Assembly (NCBI GenBank): GCA_030265145.1 | Contig: JARBES010000117.1 | Location: 22,983,613 to 23,006,689, forward strand | Origin: Strongylocentrotus pallidus | Taxonomy: Eukaryota > Echinodermata > Echinoidea > Camarodonta > Strongylocentrotidae | DNA: 23,077 bases | Reading direction: 5' to 3' | Part shown: positions 1 through 9,100 of the stretch, in pieces | How positions within the stretch are numbered: the stretch's first letter is position 1 | Layout: each line of letters starts with the position of its first letter | Notes under the pieces: generated by a model | What the model was told of the DNA's origin: nothing | The model's input: only the letters and a program-made list of their open reading frames with translations | Databases searched by the model: none | Made by a program: the position numbers and the translations under genes

Positions 1-437
1 TTTGGCTTTTCATATACAAGTCGTTCGTAAAGTCATGCGTAACTTTACGAACAGCTTTATGAAACACCCCCCTGATGTTACATCATTCATACTACCGAAA
101 CGACACCAGACTGACGACAGCCCAACCCAATCATAACAATACTGCGAATGGCCCCGAATCAGTTGGTGTACAGTCAGTGTGGAGTCGCTTTGGTAGTGTG
201 ACTGAGGTGTAACGGGTTAGGTTTGAGGGCTATTAGATTGATATACATATATGTAAGACAGTTCTGAATATTTAGCTTTTTGTATCTTGTATTTTTTTAA
301 TTGACTTTATTGTTCTACTAAATCTCCATGAAACAGACCGATGTCCTTTTCTACCACATTTTCTGTCATGGTCTCTACAAATTACTCATTAAGATGGCTG
401 GCTTAAGAGAAGAAAATTTGTTATAACACCATGCAAT

Positions 438-494
438 CCCTCCTACATTGCCTGTATTGTCCTGTAAAGGTCCTGTATCTGCTTTATCAGAAGA
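438..494 (-). pseudogene. Decayed partial copy of MAM exon 2 in intron 2 of gene C
   Basis: Read on the minus strand this stretch encodes SDKADTGPLQDNTGNVGG, clearly related to SGRADTGPSQDHTDNVGG of the intact exon at 811-966. Only the last third of the exon is recognisable. The upstream part (CDFG, FCG, DDDYDW) is missing, and the GTAATA donor seen in the intact exon is not preserved. It looks like the remnant of a second tandem exon 2. Confidence 0.65.
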
Positions 495-810
495 AGTCTT
501 ATAGTGACATGATGATTGTTGATTTGCAAGCCGTACTAGAGCTTTGACATTACCAAAATAATAGGGCAAATACAGTAAAATAATACGTCTAATGCCAATG
601 TTTAATCATATTCCCGTAACCTAGCCTAACTTAATCAGGCATGGGACATGAAATGAATAAGTACTGTGAATTTGCCGATACTGTGCTTTTAAAATCCATT
701 CGATAAAGAAAAGCTTTCGTTTTACCTGTCTTTATTCATTTCAATGAGTGCATCAAGGCCCACACGCTCCCATTAAAAAATGAATCAAATGTTTGAACCA
801 TCGTTATTAC

Positions 811-966
811 CTCCCCCTCCTACATTGTCTGTGTGATCCTGTGAAGGTCCAGTGTCTGCTCTGCCAGAAGTTGCGGTCAGCTCCCAGTCATAGTCATCGT
901 CTACACCTTGCACCATGCCACAGAACGTCTCACTCGCATATGTGCCGAAGTCACAGGAAAATAGCA
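811..966 (-). CDS. Gene C exon 2 (MAM domain N-terminal part)
   Basis: The exon is 156 nt, phase 1 to 1, with acceptor ATTACAG and donor GGAG|GTAATA. It encodes LFSCDFGTYASETFCGMVQG followed by VDDDYDWELTATSGRADTG and PSQDHTDNVGGGG. This matches the MAM opening pattern: Cys-x-Phe, Phe-Cys-Gly, DDxDW, TGPxxDHT. It has the same length and phases as exon 2 of gene B. Confidence 0.88.
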
Positions 967-1651
967 CTGTAATAATGATTGACACCAATACAACAGAATG
1001 ATTTTTCTTTCATTATTATTAGGCTGACTAAATAAAATAGGAATTCAAATGTCAAATTTAAAGCAAAGGCTATCCTACTAGCTCACCCAAATTCAGTTCA
1101 CCATCCCCATACAAAAACGGTCAAGCGATTCTCTTTATAATAGTCTTTTGGGCATATTATAGGTATTACCGGCCGGCATTGGTTTTATGCTGAAAAATAC
1201 GCCTACAAATATTTAATACCCGACGTCACAGGAAAAGAATAGACCTGTTGAGAATTCAATAATAACAAGACGTATTAAAGGTCAATGAAGGTTTGTGGGA
1301 TTTAGTCTGCCCTTCCTGCATAATCTAGTCTATATCATCTTCCAAGGGATCTGTGTAAGATTGGTGGCTTCAATTAATCGCCTACCAATTACTCCATCAT
1401 GACCATGCCACAGAAACGTCTTGTGACGATATGATGCATCATTGTTGCCGAATAATATTATGGGCTTATTATAAATACACTCCCTTTCTTTCTATCCATA
1501 ATAAAAGGTTGTGATATCATTTACAGAACCATTATGCAGACCAACATTACAATCTGAAGTGACGGCAAAGCTACTTACGGTTGTCAGTGAGAACAAAAGA
1601 GGGTAGAGTGGCCAGTATACAAAGCAGGAGAGGAATTATGAATGACGCCAT
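811..1651 (-). CDS. Gene C: MAM-domain receptor, 5' part only (exons 1-2), leaves window at left
   Basis: Two exons are visible on the minus strand. Exon 1 (1651-1579) encodes a signal peptide starting MASFIIPLLLCILATLP and ends in phase 1 at a GTAAGT donor. Exon 2 (966-811) follows a TTACAG acceptor and encodes the first third of a MAM domain (CDFG, FCGMVQG, DDDYDW, TGPSQDHT), ending at GGAG|GTAATA in phase 1. The intron is 612 nt. Exon 2 and both flanking introns are clearly homologous to genes A and B, and intron 2 homology continues to the window edge (positions 1-800), so exons 3-8 should lie outside to the left. The gene is head to head with gene A. Its exon 1 does not resemble exon 1 of A. 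By analogy it should encode a type I membrane receptor, but its stalk, membrane segment and tail cannot be seen here. Confidence 0.8.
1220..1236 (-). pseudogene. Short relic of the start of MAM exon 2 in intron 1 of gene C
   Basis: On the minus strand TTTTCCTGTGACGTCGG matches the start of exon 2 (TTTTCCTGTGACTTCGG) at 16 of 17 bases. The match fades at both ends. The piece is short enough that chance is possible, but it sits in the intron next to the intact exon. Confidence 0.35.
1402..1421 (-). pseudogene. Short relic of the middle of MAM exon 2 in intron 1 of gene C
   Basis: On the minus strand AGACGTTTCTGTGGCATGGT matches AGACGTTCTGTGGCATGGT of exon 2 with one extra T. The sequence on either side is not alignable with confidence. 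It is probably a fragment of a former duplicate exon, distinct from the piece at 1220-1236. Confidence 0.4.
1579..1651 (-). CDS. Gene C exon 1 (signal peptide)
   Basis: The exon is 73 nt: an ATG at 1651 reading down, 24 codons (MASFIIPLLLCILATLPSFV, then LTDN) plus one base. The donor is CC|GTAAGTAG. The hydrophobic core PLLLCILATL is typical of a secretory signal. The phase-1 end fits the TG start of exon 2 and gives a Leu-Leu-Phe-Ser-Cys junction. The ATG context is GTCATGG. No TATA box is evident upstream. Confidence 0.75.
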
Positions 1652-3810
1652 GACAACATCACAAGTGATAAAAAAACAGACTTTGACGTATCACTACAAT
1701 CCGACAATGGATGAAATCCCTAAAGCGCAAAACCATACCATACAATACAATGTCCCAACTATATCACTCTCCATACGCTACGGTAATGAGGAAGTTAAAA
1801 ATGGAAAAGCTGATCACACCTGCGACAGGGTTTTGTTCTCATGATAACCTACATGACTAATGGAGTTGAACATAATTTTTCTTAACGTCTGTAAATAGAA
1901 ACTTGATATGGACATTTAAATCTTTTGAATTTTTCAATCTTTTAGTTGCGTTCTGGAAAAGTATTTAAAACTTTGCGCTCGTTTGAAAGTCCCAAATTTT
2001 GACATGATTCTACCCTTGTAAAATTAGTTTCACCAAAATAGAAAACAATTACTAAGACATATGGCATATGAACTAGTGTAAGCTCTGTAATGTGAATAGT
2101 TATTTCAATCTCTTCTGAAAAATATGTATTTTAAATAAAATATGTACACAATGTTTTGTATTTACTAATTCATTTTAACAAATCTCTGGGCATATATTAC
2201 ATTTAAAAAAATAAAAACTGAGGCCCCAGACTAACTTTATTTGTTAAACCTGATTCTGAACAAAAGCATAATACTGCGTCGGGTTCAAATTTCAGTAGAA
2301 TATGGGTCAACTGAATCTTCCTAGCTAATCATTTGCACATTATGCACTCGTGGTATATCAATACCATGACAACATGCACATCAAAGCCTACATATTTGTC
2401 TACGAGGCACGCTATTACCCGTGACGTTCAACACGAAGAAAACAATTAAGAAAGGTAACGGCATATAAGGCAATCCTTATCATGCCTTCTGTTGAGCGAA
2501 TTATACAGCACTTATTAATTTTTCATTATCATTATTTATATATGTTTAGCTTTTAGTATATACCAAAAGGGGGGGGGGGTAGCAATCAAGTGATCATTGA
2601 CAAATCTTGCTGATGATTTATACCGCTTGGGAACAAAAGTATTTGTAAGGTGATTTTTCATTCCGAGTTTACTAGAAGATAACAATGATTAGGAATAAAA
2701 GGGACCACTACTCGTCCAAACAAAGGATATTAATCTTCTTGTCCGAAATGTATAGGCGCTCTGTCATTTTAACCCGAATGTGTCACAAAGCTTTCTGTTC
2801 CCCGTCCTTTGAAACCCATTATGGCACATTGATAATGCTGTGCCCCTTTTCCTCCTGTCCCCTATACTGCCCTACCAGAACGTAACATTAAATCGCGATA
2901 ACCCCTCTATGATCAGCGCAATGTAAAATCCTTTGGAACTACAAGCTGGTCGACGTATTTTTCCTACTGATGAAAATAAAAATAATTAGAATAAGTCATG
3001 TTTGCAATGTGTTTTATTTACAAACATAATTTCCAGACGAATGTGAAACTATGTGTATCATGTACCGATCCCATAGCCATGGGAACTTACAACAGGAGAG
3101 AATCGGTTTGCAAACATACTCTTCAAGAAGAAAAAAAATCTTCTTTGTCATTATTCCGTGTCTAAATCGACCTTTCAATAGCGACTGTCCTTTTCAATAT
3201 TACTTTATGTACTGAGAATGACAGATGTGGATTAAATCAAACACGTGATCTCGAATTGTAAACACACTATTCAAGGTCTATGAATAGAAAGGAAATCACC
3301 CGGAAAGAAATATGATTTCTAACAATAGGACTGGTTTGGGTCTGCGTTACAGAATGGTGAGTGTGTTTCTGAATAGAGCATATTCATCTCTGTACGGGGG
3401 TGTGATCTACAAGCACAGCGAATATTACAAGCATCGATATAGTTTTCTTGAATTAAATTTGGTTATTTCTAAGAAAGTTGACGACATCCTTTTATTACTG
3501 TTGCTGCCAGAGTGGTTTTTGCAGGGACAAATTAAAATGTTAATGGGTGCAGAAGACGAACTTGTAATCTTGTGACAAATGGGATCCTCTTCCTAGTACA
3601 GTGCAACGACTTGGAACTCCATGTAGGTCTGGACATGATACCAACTGCAACTCCGATATACTTTTAAGCTACGGATCCAAATGACAGACGTGAAGGATCC
3701 CAGAAAGAAATTTCAGGAGAAACGTCATTCATTGAAAAAATCACAATCAAGTGGGTTTTATTCGTAATGAACACGGATCCATTCATTTCAAAGTTTGTTG
3801 GATAGTAACT
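1652..3810. other. Intergenic region between divergent genes C and A
   Basis: About 2.16 kb separates the start codons of two genes read outward, so both promoters and 5' UTRs should lie here. I see no convincing TATA box, CpG island or conserved coding exon. Small open frames at 2685-2885 and 3312-3575 encode nothing recognisable. A G-run lies near 2570-2579. The region is otherwise AT-rich without visible structure. Confidence 0.5.
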
Positions 3811-3889
3811 ATGATCACCATGCCGCCAAGGAACATATTGCGTGTCTCGTTCTTGCTGATATGGCTTCAATGTGCTACAGGAATGAATT
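3811..3889 (+). CDS. Gene A exon 1 (signal peptide)
   Basis: The exon encodes MITMPPRNILRVSFLLIWLQ followed by CATGMN, a basic n-region and hydrophobic core with a small-residue cleavage site near Ala-Thr-Gly. The donor is AATT|GTAAGT, phase 1. A second ATG at codon 4 (ATCACCATG) could serve equally well as the start; I chose the first because it also has A at -3. A short upstream open frame starts near 3680, in the likely 5' UTR. Confidence 0.78.
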
Positions 3890-6132
3890 GTAAGTACTTT
3901 CCATGATAAATTTATTCTGTATCCTAGCCGAATATGAAAAGGTTTTGTTTTCTTTCAATTCCCCTTTTCACATTAGAATCATTTTCACATATCAATACGA
4001 AAGTCAAGTATGTTGTTCTTTCAATTATATACATATACCTCCACATGATCACACATGCGATCCAGGAGGGGCAGGTAATAGAGATGGTTCAAAACATTTA
4101 TACATATTTACCAGCTTATAGCAAACTCCGGCCAGAGATGCCTTTAAAATGCCCCAAAGACTACTATGAAAAGAATCGCTCGTCGATTTTTGTATGGGGA
4201 TGATGAACCGCATTTGTGAGCTAGTAAGCTATCATTTTCTTTCGATTTATGAATGCCTACTTTATTTAGTCAGCATTATCATAATCAAAAAATAAAACAT
4301 TTTCATTATACAGTGCTATTTTCCTGTGACTTCGGCACAAGTGCGAGCCAGACGTTCTGTGGCATGGTACAAGGTGTAGACGATGACTTTGACTGGGAGC
4401 TGACCGCAACTTCTGCGAAAGCACACACTGGACCTTCACAGGATCACACAGGCAATACAGGTGGGGAATTCAAGTTTCGAGTCAAGTTTATCTATTTCAC
4501 TTTATCAAAGATAACATAATTGAACATAACGAACATGGTAATTATTATAACTAAACATACAATATAGAAAACATAATGTACATGGTAATAGTTATAACAG
4601 AGGATACAATCATATAAATCAATCAATAAAGTGGGGGATTTACTTAAAAGCAAAGCTTGTATTATGTAGGTCCCAGTTAATAGGTTTGTATATAAATTAG
4701 GGTATCTGAATTGAAATATTTACAAAAGCATATGAGTGACACATTGTATTAAACATATCGTAAACAATTGAGAAAAAAGGAAGAGTTTTGTGCTTTCCTC
4801 AGCATAAACAAATGTATATATACATTAAATAAAAGGTAATAATGATGGTTCAAAAAAATTTAATCACTTTTAATAGGAGCGTGGTGATCTTGATGCACTC
4901 AGTGAAATGAATGAAGACAGGTAAAACGGGATTTTAAAACGACAGTATCGACGAATCCAAAGTAATGAATACATACGTTAGCCAGAGTTAAAGGTTTATG
5001 ACAAGACATTGACATCAAAAGTATCATTTCACTGTATATGCCCTATTTGGTCATTGTTAAGCTCTAGAAGGCTCGTAAAACAGAACAATAGCCTAGCCAG
5101 GTATAATAAAAGCCTCAATATACTCTGTATTATCTTAGTCACGTCGCCAAACTGATCCCGAACCGACCAGCTCTTTGCACTTCAGACTCATGTTATTGCG
5201 TGTTCGATCCGGCGTTGTTCTGACGTCGGCCTTTGTCGGCGTGACTGGGAATTTTCATATTTGACACAATAGCTTGACTTGCCATTAGGCAATACATAAA
5301 GTGGAGAGTACTTTGCAGCTATTATAATGATATATGTAATTTATGTGGCAAATTATCCCGTAACCCAAATCAATCATCTTTTTACGATATAGTCTAATAA
5401 GTAGTAATATCAATAATCTTACATTATACTATTTTTAATGTTTTTTGTACTTTATATATACATCTTTGATTTGTTTTAAATTCGGTTTATTACTTTACTT
5501 TATCGTGTTTATGTTAAGAACTTACATAAGCCCGAGCATTTACATGTAGAGCTTAGAATACAAAATCACACTCTGCAAATGGTTGTATTCTCCCAGAGGC
5601 AGGAAGGTTCATATGGGCAGACTCAGATTATGGAGCTCCAGGTCAGAAGGCTACCATAGCAACCCATTCATTCAATCTGACTAGTGATGAAGGATGGCTA
5701 ACTTTTTGGTATCACTTATATGGGGTAAGAATGAAACGGTTTAATTGTAAAAATCAAGACTTTAATACTAATGATGCTTCGACTTTGCTCTGGTGAAATT
5801 TCCTCCAGGATTTTGTTTTCGTCAAGATATAGGCTAGAGTTTCGGTTAAGGTGAGGGTTAAGAGTACAATGGTTGCTCCATAAATTATTAAGAAGTTTTT
5901 GAGCAGTAAGTGTAAGATATTGACCACTGAGATACGATATGCTCAGAACGGTACTGTTCAGTTTTCCCTCAATAGTTTCGGTTCATGTTTTACCTTCGTT
6001 CATGGTGATGTTCAATAACTTATTAATCGATTTTTTTTTTTGTATAGTTAGTTTGTAATGAGTACAGAACTACACAGCATTGTTTTGAGTTATTCGTACT
6101 CTATCTCTCTCTCTCTCTCTGATCCTTTCTCT

Positions 6133-6167
<35 letters not shown>

Positions 6168-9100
6168 TTTCTATGAAATAAAGGATGGCAAACTCGATAT
6201 CAGTGTGTGTCAGGATGGAGAGACAGTTCTCAGCCTTCTTGGAGATCAACGAAACGAGTGGCACGAACAGAACATGACAGTGTCATGTGGAGACAATCCA
6301 GTTCAGGTAATTTCAGTATCTATGTATTAACTAGAAAGGAACGTCGGGGTAGATTGACTAAATTGACCACTTTAAACCGGTGTATATTAATCTTACACTG
6401 CGTGGGAACAGTTACATAATCTTGAAGCTTTTGGTATATCTATCCCCTGATGAATACGATGTGGCACAGGGAGATTATTTTATGTAGCAAAGAGAGTTAA
6501 AATGATACGCCATTAGATATCAAAATTCTCTGAGAAAAAATGCTAATAAAATTAGTTTCAAAAATTTATTTGTACGAATGCAGTGATATTGAGAAGGAAA
6601 TACCATTTTAGACCTTCTGAATAGAAGTATTAGAAACTTTTCGTGCCATATGCTACCAATCTATAGTTTTAAGCTGAAAAGAGGATCCTACATTATGAAA
6701 ATTGATTAACATTTTTTGAAAACTGGGACCCATGAAGAGGAAAGGAACATCTATTATTTTATTTTGTATTTGATAAACATTGCCCAAATCTGCATAACCA
6801 ATTAAGTTTATATTCATTCATAGATTACTTTCACGTCAACTGTAAGTTCAGCATTTAGTGATGTGGGTGTTGATGATCTATTTATCTACCACCATCTACC
6901 TAGTAAGTATTTGATCTCAATTTATGATTACAATCATTATTTTGTTAGAGAGGAAAAGAAGGAATATTTCCTCCCAAAATAACATAATTTTCTTGTAAAT
7001 CTACACAATGAGATTGTAATCTTCGACCAACTAACTGCGTATTAATGATAATAATAATAATAAATCTGGATTCGTTGAGCGCTTTTAAGATCCTATTATT
7101 ATCCCGGTCATCGGATTAATTCACGAACACAGTATGCGCCATATCCACCCCCTAGGGCGTATTCAATTGTCATTTTAAGGGCACATGGCAATTTCTATCA
7201 CAAAGGCTTTCCTCATCGTACCAGGTCCCCATTTCTCTCTTAGGTATGGATTGAAAATATGGATTAATGTCTTTCCAAACATCGTTAATGCTGTGTCGAG
7301 AATAAAATCCACGACCTCTGTATTTCCAGTCAATGGTTTAAACCACCCGACTACGACAACTCTGCAATACACCTTAAATACAATTTGTATTAATGGAAAA
7401 CACGAAATGTCCCACTATCAGTGTCGCATGACTTTATTTTTGTTTTCACCATTTTCGAATATGTTTAGAATTATTTTCATTTTGTGATATATTGAAATGA
7501 TTGATTTATTGATCAATTTTTTTTTTCGTCATTCCTTTTTTATTTTTGTAATTCTTTTTTTCTTTCTTTCTTCCTTTGGTTATTTGTTTTAATTTATTAA
7601 AGTATATATTTATATACACTCGATTTCAATACTGATTGCGATCCTACGTCTTAACAATATCTTATCTTTTACTACTTTTGATTTCATTAATTCCAACAAC
7701 ATTTCAGCTACTACAGACAGAGTGACTACTACCATGACAGAAAGCCCTGTGATTACTAACGTTCCCGCCACATCTCCTGGACTCACTTCAAGTGTCACGA
7801 CGAGTGCTGGTTTTACAACGGTTACAGATAAGACCCATCAGTCATCGACGTCTCTTTCTTCACCTCTTCCGATAAAAGGTTTGATCTAGATTGTTCATTT
7901 CAATTCATTTTTGTACTTAATTCCCATTTAAAGTTATGCATAGAACACAAATACAAATCTTTCAATATTCAAATACAAGAAACACATGGGCATAAAGTTA
8001 AATGAATTAAAGCAAAGTATAAGAATGAAATGTAAAGCAATAAGAAGCACCTGTGGAATGCTTGTTTAAGTATATTAGAATCAGGTGAATATATGTATGT
8101 TTCATCGATTTCTTGAATAGTAATTGATGTGAGATATAAAGATAGTCTAATCTCGTTCCGATCAGTGTAAGTTTTTCATTAACCCGTTTACTACTGAATT
8201 ATCGCGATCCCATAGGCTCAATACAGGAACTACCCGGCTGCAGTAGGCAATGGGTTATTACGGGGATTGTCTCTATTCCGCTCTGAAAACCTCTGAATGG
8301 CTAGTGGAGAACTGCATTTTTTGTTACCATCCTTAAAATAATCTGGAAATAATAAATGCATGTGCTATTCCTCTCTTGAAACAAAGGTGTTAGTATACAC
8401 ATTGATCTCTGACTGGGCTTCTTTGTTAAAGAGAGTTTCATATTTATTTCCTCAATTCGTGAAGTGTAATAGAATGTATAGAAGGAACAATCATTTTAGA
8501 GTCGACAGGCTCATATTACCTTCCTTATAGAAAGATACTCGCACGTATGTGTAAAAAGGAAACTTCTAACTATCTTTACAGAGCAATTATTTTATGCATA
8601 GCTTTCATATTTTCCAAACGGGAATGGTGGTAGCGGGCATTAAAAAAGTGAATGGGAATGAATTGAAGGCTATTATAACATTGTCAAATTAAAATTGTAT
8701 ATATTGAAAATAAATGAAACCATTTGTGATATATTTAACTGTAATTTACTTTTTATATTGCCCCTTGCAGGATCGGGCCCTGCATTGCCGATTTCTCTGA
8801 GTGTCGTTGCTATATTTTTCGTAGCTGCACTGATAATGGTTATCTGCTTTATCAGGAAAAGGTTCGTTCATAATTGATAAAATGATGTTCTGTTTAATGT
8901 ACACAAAGTTGTAGGTAGGAAAATTGCGTTTATGGCCAGTCAATGTTTAAAATGTTATTCAAAACATGTTTTGTGTAAAGTTAAATTGGTTAAATGGTGC
9001 AGTATTACAGCTTCAAAGGTTGAAGTTTTAGGCAAACATTATTTACGAATAGTGCGTTCAAAAAGAAATTATTACTTTGTATTTTTGTGAACCGAAAATT

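Noticed and set aside
1581-1844. Plus-strand open frame overlapping the first exon of gene C
   Set aside because: It is antisense to the signal-peptide exon and shows no recognisable protein.
2685-3575. Small open frames between genes C and A
   Set aside because: No recognisable domain, no paired splice sites and no duplicate elsewhere in the window to test conservation.
6070-6264. Arg/Glu-rich minus-strand frame in gene A, with a similar one in gene B (14436-14765)
   Set aside because: They are translations of the CT microsatellite, with no evidence of coding.
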